From an uncultured Mediterraneibacter sp. (lineage in GTDB: Bacteria > Bacillota > Clostridia > Lachnospirales > Lachnospiraceae), in NCBI GenBank assembly GCA_944377745.1, contig CALWFV010000004.1, positions 1 through 64,000 of the forward strand: a stretch of DNA of 64,000 nucleotides, given 5' to 3'. The position numbers were made by a program, and so were the translations under genes. Of the stretch, positions 1-8,390 are shown in pieces. The stretch's first letter is position 1. The number at the start of each line of letters is the position of its first letter. The notes beneath the pieces are model-generated. The model was given only the letters and a program-made list of their open reading frames with translations. It had not been told where the DNA came from and searched no databases.

Positions 1-21
1 AGAAAAATTGACATAAAAAAA

Positions 22-53
22 GCAGGTTTTATGCGGCCTGCAAGTACTTTTTT
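22..53 (+). terminator. Weak intrinsic terminator-like hairpin
   Basis: A 5-bp stem GCAGG/CCTGC is preceded by an A run and followed by a T-rich tract (TTTTTT at 48-53), so the stem can be extended by A-T pairs. It lies just upstream of the transposase remnant; what it would terminate lies outside the window. Confidence 0.3.
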
Positions 54-61
54 ATTTATTC

Positions 62-271
62 AACTGTCAAACTCCCGGGCTGAATGAAAATACAAACCGG
101 ATCGTGCGTCGGTTTGTCCCGAAGGGGGAACCGATCAGGAACTACAGCAGGACTAAGATCCAGGAGACAGAGGATTGGATCAATACCATGTACCGGAAAT
201 CACTGGGATGGAAAACGGCAGACCAATGCTTTGAAATGGAACTTCAAAAGCTCCTGGAAGAAGCGGCATGA
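62..271 (+). pseudogene. IS30-family transposase, C-terminal remnant
   Basis: The frame reading from about 80 to the TGA at 269-271 gives a peptide beginning NENTNRIVRRFVPKGEPI and containing INTMYRKSLGWKTADQCFE. This is the end of the IS30-type DDE transposase catalytic domain: the N-E-N-x-N element carrying the last acidic residue, the R-R-F-x-P-K-G stretch and the R-K-x-L-G-W-x-T box near the C-terminus. Only about 60-65 codons remain, and no start codon or upstream two thirds of the gene is in the window, so either the window edge or decay removes it. No terminal inverted repeat was found. It is best read as a scar of an old insertion next to the cysteine synthase gene. Confidence 0.75.
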
Positions 272-339
272 TTTGTGGAAATCTAACAAAATACGGCGAC
301 TTGCCCGAAGGCGAACGTGCCCGGGTTGTGCAGGATTGA
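268..339 (+). other. 23-codon ORF overlapping the transposase stop
   Basis: An ATG at 268 overlaps the transposase TGA as ATGA and opens a 23-codon frame (MICGNLTKYGDLPEGERA and five more residues). No clear ribosome binding site precedes it. It may be a leftover piece of a gene interrupted by the element, or chance. Nothing else gene-like is seen between here and 575. Confidence 0.2.
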
Positions 340-519
340 GAAAAGTGATATAATGTTATCAGCAGAAAAGGAGATCAGGGGAGCATCAAACTCCCATAAA
401 CCTTTGGAAAAGCCCGTATTTACAGGCGTTTTGTCAATTCTGACGAACTTAAAAAAATAGTTCAAGTTCAATTTGAAATCACCTATTCAGTTTTAATAGC
501 GATAAAGTAAAAAAACTGG

Positions 520-548
520 TTGAGTTCTTCCTTTGAGCGTACTATAAT
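520..548 (+). promoter_or_regulatory. Sigma-A promoter for cysteine synthase gene
   Basis: TTGAGT at 520-525 and TATAAT at 543-548 are separated by 17 bp. The expected start of transcription lies about 20 bp upstream of the first start codon of the downstream gene. Confidence 0.7.
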
Positions 549-575
549 AGTAAAGTTAAATGCAATGGAAGAAAT

Positions 576-1532
576 ATGCAGCAGAAAGGTATGGAAACAG
601 CAGTGATCTATCATAATATATTAGAAGCGATGGGGAATACGCCCCTGATCCGGCTCAACCGGATGGCAGATGAGGACAGTGCCCGGATCCTTGTGAAGTT
701 TGAGGGGCTGAACGTGGGTGGTTCGATCAAGACCAGGACAGCGTATAATATGATCCGTGAGGCAGAGAAACAGGGGCTCATCAGGGAAGATACCATTATC
801 GTGGAGCCCACCAGCGGAAATCAGGGGATCGGGCTCGCTTTAGTCGGCGCGGTGCGCGGGTATCAGACGAAGATCATCATGCCTGATTCGGTCAGCGAGG
901 AGAGAAGAAAGCTGGTGAAACATTACGGCGCCGAGGTGATACTGATCCACGATGCGGGAAATATCGGAGCATGCATTGAGGAGTGCCTGAACACGGCGCT
1001 TAAGATGGCCGCAGAAGACCCCAGGGTATTTGTGCCGCAGCAGTTTGAAAACCCGGCGAACCCGGCGGTCCACAGAGACCGGACGGCGGTTGAGATACTG
1101 GAGCAGGCGGACGGTCCCATCGACGGTTTCTGTTCCGGGATCGGGACCGGAGGGACGATTACCGGGATCGGCGAGGTGCTCAAAGAGAAGACTGCCCAGA
1201 TCGAGATCTGGGCAGTCGAACCGGAACACGCGGCGATCCTCTCGGGAGGATCCATCGGCACCCATCTCCAGATGGGGATCGGGGACGGCCTGATCCCGGC
1301 TATATTGAATACAGAGATCTATGATGACATCTGTATCGTGACGGATGAGGAGGCGATCCGCACCTCCCGGGAGCTGGCGTCAAAAGAGGGGATCATGTGC
1401 GGAATCTCTTCAGGTACCAATGTGGCGGCAGCGCTGAAGCTGGCAAAGAAACTGGGGAAAGGGAAGACTGTGGTGACGGTCCTCCCGGACACGGCGGAGA
1501 GATATTTTTCCACGCCTCTTTTTGAAGAGTAA
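576..1532 (+). CDS. PLP-dependent cysteine synthase family protein
   Basis: Fold-type II PLP enzyme of the O-acetylserine sulfhydrylase/cystathionine beta-synthase family, 318 residues (the usual size). The PLP lysine is K52 in GGSIKTR; the substrate loop TSGNQ is at 79-83, the phosphate-binding loop GTGGT at 190-194 and GISSGT further on. In classical CysK the lysine motif reads SIKDR; here it is SIKTR, and TSGNT is TSGNQ, so the true acceptor and sulfur or nucleophile donor may differ. The start at 576 has GGAAG four bases upstream; an internal ATG at 591 is the alternative. It has its own promoter and is followed 58 bp later by prfC, without an obvious functional link. The family assignment is secure; calling it cysK is not. 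Confidence 0.85.
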   Translation: MQQKGMETAVIYHNILEAMGNTPLIRLNRMADEDSARILVKFEGLNVGGSIKTRTAYNMIREAEKQGLIREDTIIVEPTSGNQGIGLALVGAVRGYQTKIIMPDSVSEERRKLVKHYGAEVILIHDAGNIGACIEECLNTALKMAAEDPRVFVPQQFENPANPAVHRDRTAVEILEQADGPIDGFCSGIGTGGTITGIGEVLKEKTAQIEIWAVEPEHAAILSGGSIGTHLQMGIGDGLIPAILNTEIYDDICIVTDEEAIRTSRELASKEGIMCGISSGTNVAAALKLAKKLGKGKTVVTVLPDTAERYFSTPLFEE

Positions 1533-1590
1533 GAGAAGTATTTTACATGTCTGTTTTTGAAGAATAAAAAGGAATCAGGAGAACGAAACC

Positions 1591-3183
1591 ATGTCGGATA
1601 TTACGAATGAGATAAAAAAGAGGAGGACCTTCGCCATCATCTCCCACCCGGATGCGGGAAAGACAACACTGACGGAGAAATTTCTGCTTTACGGGGGAGC
1701 GATCAATCAGGCGGGTTCTGTTAAGGGTAAAGCAACGGCGAAGCATGCGGTGTCGGACTGGATGGAGATCGAGAAGGAGAGAGGAATCTCAGTCACATCA
1801 TCAGTGCTGCAGTTCAACTACGAAGGATTCTGCATCAATATCCTGGATACTCCGGGACATCAGGATTTCTCGGAGGATACTTACCGTACGCTGATGGCGG
1901 CGGACTCCGCAGTTATGGTCATTGACGCGTCCAAGGGCGTGGAGGCGCAGACGAGAAAGCTGTTCAAGGTCTGCGCCATGCGCCATATCCCGATCTTTAC
2001 GTTTATCAATAAGATGGACCGGGAAGCGAAGGATACGTTTGAACTTCTGGACGATATTGAGAAGGAGCTGGGGATCCCCACCTGCGCGGTGAACTGGCCC
2101 ATCGGATGCGGGAAAGGCTTCAAAGGAGTCTATGACCGGGCGAAGAAAGAGGTGGAGCTTTTCTCGGATACAAAGAAGGGAACCTCAATGGGCGAGGTCA
2201 GAAAGGTGGATATCAATAATCCGGAGATCGACTGGCTTTTGGGTACCGAGGCAAAGATCAATCTGGAGGAGGAGATCGAACTGATCGACGGGGCTTCCGC
2301 GGAATTCGATCAGTCACTGGTGGATAAGGGAGAACTCTCCCCGGTATTTTTCGGATCGGCTCTGACGAATTTCGGTGTTCAGACCTTCCTGGAGCATTTC
2401 CTCCAGATGACGACCTCACCCCTTCCGAGAATGTCGGATCACGGGCTTATCGATCCCATGACGGAGAAAGATTTCTCGGCGTTTGTATTCAAGATCCAGG
2501 CAAATATGAACAAGGCTCACAGAGACAGGATCGCCTTCATGAGAATCTGTTCCGGCGAGTTTGAGGCGGGAATGGACGTATATCACGTGCAGGGCAAGAA
2601 AGAAGTCCGTCTTTCCCAGCCTCAGCAGATGATGGCAAGCGAGCGGAAGATGATCGACAAGGCTTACGGCGGAGATATCATCGGAGTGTTTGATCCCGGC
2701 ATCTTTTCCATCGGAGATACACTTACCACATCGAAAGAGAAGTTCGCCTATGAGGGAATTCCCACCTTCGCGCCGGAGCATTTCGCCCGGGTGCGCCAGG
2801 TGGATACAATGAAGAGAAAACAGTTTGTCAAAGGGATCAATCAGATCGCCCAGGAAGGAGCGATCCAGATATTCCAGGAGTATAATACGGGTATGGAGGA
2901 GATTATTGTGGGCGTTGTCGGCGTCCTGCAGTTTGACGTCCTGAAATACCGCCTGAAAAATGAATATAATGTGGAGATCATCCTGGAAAACCTGTCTTAT
3001 GAGCATATCCGCTGGATCGAAAATGAGGATGTGGATATGGATCACTTAAGCGGAACTTCAGATATGAAGAAGATCAAGGATCTGAAAGACCGACCGCTTC
3101 TTCTGTTCGCTCACGAGTGGAGCATCCGGATGACGGAGGAGAGGAACGAAGGGCTGGTACTCTCGGAATTCGGACGTTCATAG
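1591..3183 (+). CDS. prfC: Peptide chain release factor 3
   Basis: Translational GTPase that recycles RF1/RF2 from the ribosome after peptide release; cytoplasmic. The 530 residues match the usual RF3 length. G1 is at 18-26 (SHPDAGKTT), G3 DTPGH at 86-90 and G4 NKMD at 140-143, followed by EF-Tu-like domain II and the RF3 C-terminal domain (FNYEG-type switch region and RQVDTMKRKQF are readable). Start ATG has AATCAGGAG about 11 bases upstream. It follows the cysteine synthase gene by 58 bp and is separated from asp23 by a new promoter, so it probably ends the upstream unit. RF3 is distinguished from EF-G by the short C-terminus. Confidence 0.96.
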   Translation: MSDITNEIKKRRTFAIISHPDAGKTTLTEKFLLYGGAINQAGSVKGKATAKHAVSDWMEIEKERGISVTSSVLQFNYEGFCINILDTPGHQDFSEDTYRTLMAADSAVMVIDASKGVEAQTRKLFKVCAMRHIPIFTFINKMDREAKDTFELLDDIEKELGIPTCAVNWPIGCGKGFKGVYDRAKKEVELFSDTKKGTSMGEVRKVDINNPEIDWLLGTEAKINLEEEIELIDGASAEFDQSLVDKGELSPVFFGSALTNFGVQTFLEHFLQMTTSPLPRMSDHGLIDPMTEKDFSAFVFKIQANMNKAHRDRIAFMRICSGEFEAGMDVYHVQGKKEVRLSQPQQMMASERKMIDKAYGGDIIGVFDPGIFSIGDTLTTSKEKFAYEGIPTFAPEHFARVRQVDTMKRKQFVKGINQIAQEGAIQIFQEYNTGMEEIIVGVVGVLQFDVLKYRLKNEYNVEIILENLSYEHIRWIENEDVDMDHLSGTSDMKKIKDLKDRPLLLFAHEWSIRMTEERNEGLVLSEFGRS

Positions 3184-3199
3184 GGCGGTAGTTTTCTCT

Positions 3200-3227
3200 T
3201 TGCAATCAGAATGTAATTTGATATAAT
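3200..3227 (+). promoter_or_regulatory. Sigma-A promoter for asp23
   Basis: TTGCAA (3200-3205), 16-bp spacer, TATAAT (3222-3227). The start codon of the Asp23 gene lies 37 bp downstream of the -10. Confidence 0.7.
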
Positions 3228-3263
3228 GGAGAAAGATATTAGACAAAACAGGAGGTTTTGATT

Positions 3264-3647
3264 ATGGCAAAGGACGAAAGAAATACCTATACGATACAGA
3301 ACGACGCCAGCCTGGGCGAGGTTAAGATCGCGGATGAGGTCGTAGCGATCATCGCGGCGCTGGCGGCTACGGAAGTGGAGGGTGTCGCTTCTATGGCCGG
3401 CAATATCACAAACGAACTGATCAGCCGGCTGGGGATGAAGAACCTCTCCAAGGGTGTGAAAGTGGATGTTCTTGAGGGTGTGGTCACAGTATCTCTGGCG
3501 CTGAACCTGAAGTATAACTACAGTATCATGGATGTCTCGGCAAAAGTTCAGGAGAGAGTGAAAAATGCCGTGGAGAACATGACTGGACTTGAGGTTGCGG
3601 ACGTCAACATCAAGGTCGCGGGAGTGGAAATGGAGAATCAGGAATAG
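3264..3647 (+). CDS. Asp23/Gls24 family envelope stress response protein
   Basis: Asp23/Gls24 (DUF322) proteins are abundant cytoplasmic proteins, in some Firmicutes tethered to the membrane, linked to envelope stress; their biochemical activity is not settled. The 127-residue product has the family pattern: GEVKIADEVVAIIAALAATEVEGV near the N-terminus, then VKVDVLEGVVTVSLALNL and the ending VADVNIKVAGVEM. ATG 3264 is chosen because AGGAGG at 3250-3255 lies 8 bases upstream; an in-frame TTG at 3258 would be too close. In clostridia this gene commonly precedes nusB, as here. Confidence 0.93.
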   Translation: MAKDERNTYTIQNDASLGEVKIADEVVAIIAALAATEVEGVASMAGNITNELISRLGMKNLSKGVKVDVLEGVVTVSLALNLKYNYSIMDVSAKVQERVKNAVENMTGLEVADVNIKVAGVEMENQE

Positions 3648-3661
3648 GATCGTCCCGGCGG

Positions 3662-3691
3662 TTGCCAAGCAAGGAGGATATGCTGTATAAT
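3662..3691 (+). promoter_or_regulatory. Sigma-A promoter for the nusB operon
   Basis: TTGCCA (3662-3667), 18-bp spacer, TATAAT (3686-3691). The predicted transcription start falls inside the hairpin at 3695-3712, so promoter and terminator overlap. Confidence 0.6.
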
Positions 3692-3694
3692 AAG

Positions 3695-3717
3695 GGATGT
3701 CGCGAGACATCCTTTTT
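3695..3717 (+). terminator. Intrinsic terminator after asp23
   Basis: Perfect 7-bp stem GGATGTC/GACATCC with loop GCGA, followed by TTTTT (3713-3717). It ends the asp23 message; transcripts starting at the overlapping promoter would contain only part of the hairpin. Confidence 0.75.
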
Positions 3718-3765
3718 GGTTATAGCAGTTTTATAGAATACAGGACACAGGAGAAAGGAGCCGAC

Positions 3766-4179
3766 ATGGTCAGAACGGAACTTCGGGAGCACATCTTCAA
3801 GATGCTGTTCCAGATAGAGTTTAACGAAGCGGAGGAGATGCCGGAACATCTGAAATACTACTTTGAGACGCTGGAGGATGCGGCGGAGAAAGACAAGGAG
3901 TATATTCAGAAAAAATATGAGGCGGTCGTCGCGCGCCTGCCGGAGATTGACGGGATCCTCAACGAGAACGCGAAAGGCTGGAAGACAGCAAGGATGAACA
4001 AAGTCGATCTGACGATCCTGCGCCTTGCCGTATATGAGATGAAGTGGGATGCGGAGATCCCCACCGGAGTGGCGATCAACGAGGCAGTGGAGCTGGCGAA
4101 GAAGTTCAGCGGGGATGACAGTCCGTCCTTTGTAAACGGTGTTCTCGGGAAGATTGCACAGCAGGAGCCGGGAGAATGA
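3766..4179 (+). CDS. nusB: Transcription antitermination factor NusB
   Basis: NusB binds boxA RNA with S10/NusE and promotes antitermination of rRNA operons. The 137-residue product has the all-helical NusB fold, with REHIFKMLFQIEFNE at the N-terminus, MNKVDLTILRLAVYEM in the middle and the highly conserved AINEAVELAKKFSGDDSPSF near the end. ATG 3766 has AAAGGAG at 3754-3760; an upstream in-frame ATG at 3697 lies inside the terminator hairpin and would add an unrelated 23-residue extension. The stop overlaps the xseA start (ATGA), so the genes are translationally coupled in one operon. Confidence 0.95.
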   Translation: MVRTELREHIFKMLFQIEFNEAEEMPEHLKYYFETLEDAAEKDKEYIQKKYEAVVARLPEIDGILNENAKGWKTARMNKVDLTILRLAVYEMKWDAEIPTGVAINEAVELAKKFSGDDSPSFVNGVLGKIAQQEPGE

Positions 4180-5420
4180 AAAATGTCTATACGGTAAAGC
4201 AGGTCAATTCCTATATTAAGAATATGTTCACCCAGGACTTTATGCTGAACCGGATCTATGTAAAGGGCGAGGTGTCAAACTGCAAGTATCATACATCGGG
4301 ACATATATATTTTTCACTGAAAGATGAGTCCGGCACGATCGCCTGCGTCATGTTCGCAGGCTCCAGGTCAGGGCTTTCTTTTCGTATGCAGGAAGGTCAG
4401 CAGGTGATCGTTCTGGGATCGGTCAGCGTGTATGAGAGGGATGGAAAATATCAGCTCTATGCCCGGGAGATCGTTCTGGACGGCGCAGGACTTCTATATG
4501 AAAAATTTGAGGCGCTGAAAAAGGAACTTTCCGAGATGGGAATGTTTGCTCCGGAATATAAACAGCCCATCCCCAGGTATGCCCGGACAGTGGGGATCGT
4601 CACCGCTCCGACCGGTGCCGCGGTGCGCGATATCATCAATATTTCCACAAGAAGGAATCCTTATGTTCAGCTCATCCTTTATCCGGCTCAGGTTCAAGGA
4701 GAGGGGGCCGCGCAGAGCATCGTGAAGGGGATCCGGGCGCTGGAGAAGGCTCACGTTGATGTGATCATCGTCGGAAGAGGAGGCGGAAGCATCGAGGATC
4801 TGTGGGCGTTCAATGAGGAGCCGGTGGCGAGAGCGATCTTTGACTGCAGGATCCCGGTCATTTCCGCAGTGGGGCATGAGACGGATACGACCATCGCTGA
4901 CTATGTGGCGGATCTGCGGGCGCCTACTCCTTCAGCGGCGGCGGAACTTGCCGTTTACGAATACCGTGAGGTGAAAGAAAGTCTGTACGCTTACGAAGAT
5001 ACGCTGCGACGGCTGATCCTGGATCAGGCCACCCGGGAGAGGGGCAGGGCAGAGAAATACGCGCTCAGGCTGAAGCTTGCGCATCCCAGGCAGAAACTCA
5101 ATGAGAAGAGACAGTATGCAGCAGAACTTGAGAATACTCTGAGAGGGAGGATGGACACGGCTCTTACCCGGGAAAAGCACAGACTTGCGCTGTGTGTGGA
5201 GAAGATGAAAGGACTTTCTCCCCTGGAAAAACTGAGCCGGGGCTATTCCTATATCCAGGATGAAAAGGGGAAAAATGTACGGAGTATCAGCCAGACAGAG
5301 AAGGAAAGTGTCCTGACCATGTTTGTGGCAGACGGAAAGATACGGGCAAAGGTTGATTCAACAGAGAAGCTGGAATATCCCGGTAAGCAGGAGGAGGAAA
5401 AACGGTTTGGAAGAGAATAA
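4176..5420 (+). CDS. xseA: Exodeoxyribonuclease VII large subunit
   Basis: Catalytic subunit of exonuclease VII, which degrades single-stranded DNA from both ends; cytoplasmic complex with several XseB subunits. The 414 residues show an N-terminal OB-fold (about 1-100) with the typical start YTVKQVNSYIKNMF, a catalytic domain with GRGGGS at 200-205 and GHETDTTIADYVADLRAPTP from about 233, then a coiled-coil region and the terminal LSRGYSYI repeat. The start overlaps nusB by 4 bp and xseB begins before its stop, so subunit stoichiometry is likely set by coupled translation. Confidence 0.96.
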   Translation: MKNVYTVKQVNSYIKNMFTQDFMLNRIYVKGEVSNCKYHTSGHIYFSLKDESGTIACVMFAGSRSGLSFRMQEGQQVIVLGSVSVYERDGKYQLYAREIVLDGAGLLYEKFEALKKELSEMGMFAPEYKQPIPRYARTVGIVTAPTGAAVRDIINISTRRNPYVQLILYPAQVQGEGAAQSIVKGIRALEKAHVDVIIVGRGGGSIEDLWAFNEEPVARAIFDCRIPVISAVGHETDTTIADYVADLRAPTPSAAAELAVYEYREVKESLYAYEDTLRRLILDQATRERGRAEKYALRLKLAHPRQKLNEKRQYAAELENTLRGRMDTALTREKHRLALCVEKMKGLSPLEKLSRGYSYIQDEKGKNVRSISQTEKESVLTMFVADGKIRAKVDSTEKLEYPGKQEEEKRFGRE

Positions 5421-5616
5421 AGAAAAGCTGGAGGATATGTTCGGCCAGCTTGAGACTGTGATACAGGATATGGAGAAAGATGACGTGTCGCTGGAAGACT
5501 CGTTTGAATTATACAACAGAGGCATGATTCTTTTGAAAAAATGCAACAAAGCGATCGATGAAGTAGAGAAAAAAGTACTGGTTCTTGACGAGGATGGGGA
5601 AACACATGAATTTTAA
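5407..5616 (+). CDS. xseB: Exodeoxyribonuclease VII small subunit
   Basis: Small helical partner of XseA. The 69-residue product is of normal family length and contains the XseB signature: FGQLETVIQDMEKDDVSLEDS, then FELYNRGMILLKKCNKAIDEVEKKV. The start is taken as TTG 5407 because AGGAGG at 5392-5397 lies 9 bases upstream and the protein then begins at the family's usual position; the longer in-frame ATG at 5323 would add residues that merely shadow xseA. It overlaps the xseA end by 14 bp and the ispA start lies 11 bp inside its own end. Confidence 0.9.
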   Translation: MEENKEKLEDMFGQLETVIQDMEKDDVSLEDSFELYNRGMILLKKCNKAIDEVEKKVLVLDEDGETHEF

Positions 5617-6496
5617 TGAAGAGAGAAAAAAGCGGATAGAATATATCGAAGAAATATTGAGAAGATATCTTCCGGCGCAGGAAGGGTATCAGAAGATCAT
5701 CATGGAGGCGATGGAGTACAGTCTGATGGCCGGAGGAAAACGGCTGCGTCCCATGCTGATGATGGAGACGTACCGGCTTTTTGGAGGTAAGGAAAGGGTG
5801 ATCGAGCCGTTTATGGCCGCCATTGAGATGATACACACGTATTCCCTCGTCCATGACGATCTGCCCGCAATGGATAACGATGAGTACAGAAGAGGGAGAA
5901 AAACGACGCATATAGTCTACGGGGAGGATATGGGGATCCTTGCCGGAGACGCTCTTTTAAACTACGCTTTTGAGACAGCATGCCGCGCGTTTGATGAAGA
6001 AGGCGCGGACTGTGCCGCAGTGGGACGCGCCCTGCAGATCCTATCCCGCAAATCGGGGATCTACGGGATGATCGGAGGACAGGTCGTGGACGTGAAGGAG
6101 TCGGGACATGCTGTTTCCGGGGAGGTACTGGATTTTATATACCGGCTCAAGACAAGCGCCCTGATTGAAGCTTCCATGATGACGGGAGCCATCCTTGCCG
6201 GGGCGGATGAGAGTGCGGTCCATACGATCGAGGAAGTTGCGGGAAAGATCGGACTTGCCTTCCAGATCCAAGATGATATCCTGGATGTGACGGGAACTTC
6301 TGAGACACTGGGCAAGCCCGTGCACAGCGACGAAAAGAACGAAAAGACCACCTACGTGACATGGAAAGGGATCGAAAAGGCAGGAGAGGACGTCGCATCT
6401 CTGACGGAGGAAGCGGTCCGGGAACTCGAAAAACTCCCTGCCGGGGACGGCTTTTTAAAAGAACTTCTCATATCTCTTATCTCGCGGGAAAAATAG
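5606..6496 (+). CDS. ispA: (2E,6E)-farnesyl diphosphate synthase, short-chain prenyltransferase
   Basis: Makes geranyl/farnesyl diphosphate from IPP and DMAPP, feeding undecaprenyl phosphate and other isoprenoids. The 296-residue protein carries the first aspartate-rich motif DDLPAMD at 84-90, with the two-residue insertion typical of bacterial type II FPP synthases, the RRG that follows, and the second motif DDILD at 223-227 preceded by FQIQ. Start ATG 5606 has a GGGGA element just upstream and fits the E. coli length of 299; an in-frame ATG at 5585 is less likely. The neighbour dxs, 13 bp downstream, supplies the same pathway. Confidence 0.94.
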   Translation: MNFNEERKKRIEYIEEILRRYLPAQEGYQKIIMEAMEYSLMAGGKRLRPMLMMETYRLFGGKERVIEPFMAAIEMIHTYSLVHDDLPAMDNDEYRRGRKTTHIVYGEDMGILAGDALLNYAFETACRAFDEEGADCAAVGRALQILSRKSGIYGMIGGQVVDVKESGHAVSGEVLDFIYRLKTSALIEASMMTGAILAGADESAVHTIEEVAGKIGLAFQIQDDILDVTGTSETLGKPVHSDEKNEKTTYVTWKGIEKAGEDVASLTEEAVRELEKLPAGDGFLKELLISLISREK

Positions 6497-6509
6497 GGAG
6501 GATCTCTTT

Positions 6510-8390
6510 ATGGCACTGGAAAAGATTCAAAAAGAAAACGATATAAAAGATCTGCAGCCGGAGGAACTGAAAATTCTTGCAGATGAGGTCCGGCAGTTTC
6601 TGATCGAAAAGATCAGTGTGACAGGGGGACATCTGGCTTCCAACCTGGGCGTGGTGGAGCTGACCATGGCTCTCCATCTTGTTCTTGATCTCCCGGAAGA
6701 CAAGCTCATCTGGGATGTGGGGCATCAGTCCTATACTCACAAACTGCTGACCGGAAGGAAGGCAGGCTTTGATGATCTGAGAAAATACGGGGGGATGAGC
6801 GGTTTCCCGAAACGCAAGGAAAGCGACTGTGACGCCTTTGACACGGGCCACAGCTCCACATCGATCTCTGCGGGACTCGGTTATGTGGCGGCCAGGGAGC
6901 TGACCGGGGAAACATACAATGTAGTTTCTGTGATCGGGGACGGGTCTCTGACCGGAGGCATGGCGTATGAAGCGCTCAACAATGCTTCCCGACTTAAGAG
7001 CAATTTTATCATCATCCTCAATGACAATAACATGTCCATCTCCGAGAATGTGGGCGGTATGTCCCGTTATCTGAACGGGCTGCGGACCGCGCAGGCATAC
7101 ACGGATCTGAAAAAAGGCGTGGAGGATACGCTGAAGAGGATCCCTGTCAAGGGAGAGCGCATCGTCCATCAGGTGAAGAAAACAAAGAGCGGAATCAAAC
7201 AGCTTTTTGTTCCGGGAATGTTTTTTGAAGATATGGACATTACCTATCTGGGACCGGTGGACGGACATGATATCAGAAAACTTGTGAAAATACTGAATGA
7301 AGCGAAGCGGGTGGACCGCGCTGTCCTCGTCCATGTCATAACGAAAAAGGGAAAAGGATATCCGCCGGCAGAAGAAAATCCGGCAAGGTTTCACGGAACA
7401 GGACCTTTTGAGATCGAGACCGGGGAGCCGAAAGACAAGTCGGACAAAGATTCTTACACAGATGTATTCTCCAAGGTTCTGACAGATATCGGGCGGAAGG
7501 ATGAGAAAGTCGTGGCGATCACCGCGGCGATGGCGGACGGAACCGGCCTGTCCAGATTTGCAGGGAGGTTCCCTCAGAGATTTTTTGATGTGGGGATTGC
7601 GGAGGAACATGCGATGACGTTTGCGGCGGGGCTTGCCGCGGGCGGGATGAAACCGGTGTTTGCGGTGTATTCTTCCTTCCTGCAGAGAGCCTATGATCAG
7701 ACGATCCATGATGTCTGTCTCCAGAAACTGCCGGTGTTTATCGCTGTGGACCGTGCCGGCCTTGTGGGAAGCGACGGGGAGACGCATCAGGGTGTGTTTG
7801 ACCTGTCCTATCTGAGTTCGATCCCGAACATGACGGTCATGTCTCCGAAGAACCGGTGGGAAATGGCGGACATGGTCCGTTTTGCCGTTGATTTTCCGTA
7901 TCCCATCGCACTGCGCTATCCGAGAGGAGCAGCGTATGAAGGGATGCGGCAGTTCCGGGCGCCCATTGAGTATGGGAAGAGCGAGCTGCTCTTCCGGGAA
8001 AAAGAGATCGCGGTCCTTTTTGTGGGACATATGTCGGAACTGGCGGACAGAGTGAGACAGAGACTGAAAGAGGACGGACTGTCCTGCAGTCTCATAAACG
8101 CACGTTTTGTAAAGCCTCTTGATACAGAGATGCTGGATGATCTTCTGAAGGACCACAGCCTGTTTGCCACTGTCGAGGAGAATGTCCTGACAGGAGGATA
8201 TGGAGAACAGGTGCTGAGGTATCTCTCAGGCAAAGAGAAAACGGTCAGGGTCCTGAGCTTCGGCATCGCGGACGACTATGTGGAACACGGCAGCGTTGAT
8301 GTGCTCCGAAAGGAAGTGGGGCTGGACTGTGAGTCCGTCTCCGAGAAAATTGAGAAAGAGTATCATGCGATGACGAGGAAGAACAGATGA
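6510..8390 (+). CDS. dxs: 1-deoxy-D-xylulose-5-phosphate synthase
   Basis: Thiamine-diphosphate enzyme condensing pyruvate and glyceraldehyde 3-phosphate, the first step of the MEP isoprenoid pathway. The 626 residues include the substrate histidine region DVGHQSYTHKLLTGR (H72), the ThDP motif GDGSLTGGMAYEALNNA (from 143) with NDNNMSISENVGG, and the catalytic glutamate in GIAEEHAMTFAAGLA (AEEH at 364-367). The transketolase C-terminal domain ends the protein. RBS AGGGAGGAT precedes the ATG. It sits between ispA and tlyA, overlapping tlyA by ATGA, the usual clostridial arrangement. Confidence 0.97.
   Translation: MALEKIQKENDIKDLQPEELKILADEVRQFLIEKISVTGGHLASNLGVVELTMALHLVLDLPEDKLIWDVGHQSYTHKLLTGRKAGFDDLRKYGGMSGFPKRKESDCDAFDTGHSSTSISAGLGYVAARELTGETYNVVSVIGDGSLTGGMAYEALNNASRLKSNFIIILNDNNMSISENVGGMSRYLNGLRTAQAYTDLKKGVEDTLKRIPVKGERIVHQVKKTKSGIKQLFVPGMFFEDMDITYLGPVDGHDIRKLVKILNEAKRVDRAVLVHVITKKGKGYPPAEENPARFHGTGPFEIETGEPKDKSDKDSYTDVFSKVLTDIGRKDEKVVAITAAMADGTGLSRFAGRFPQRFFDVGIAEEHAMTFAAGLAAGGMKPVFAVYSSFLQRAYDQTIHDVCLQKLPVFIAVDRAGLVGSDGETHQGVFDLSYLSSIPNMTVMSPKNRWEMADMVRFAVDFPYPIALRYPRGAAYEGMRQFRAPIEYGKSELLFREKEIAVLFVGHMSELADRVRQRLKEDGLSCSLINARFVKPLDTEMLDDLLKDHSLFATVEENVLTGGYGEQVLRYLSGKEKTVRVLSFGIADDYVEHGSVDVLRKEVGLDCESVSEKIEKEYHAMTRKNR

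Noticed and set aside
840-1265. Long minus-strand open frames opposite the cysteine synthase gene
   Set aside because: Shadow frames of a GC-rich gene; no RBS, no family pattern, and the plus strand encodes a full enzyme.
6477-8156. 559-codon minus-strand open frame opposite dxs
   Set aside because: Antisense shadow of dxs; composition rich in R, H and P without any domain, and no promoter or RBS.
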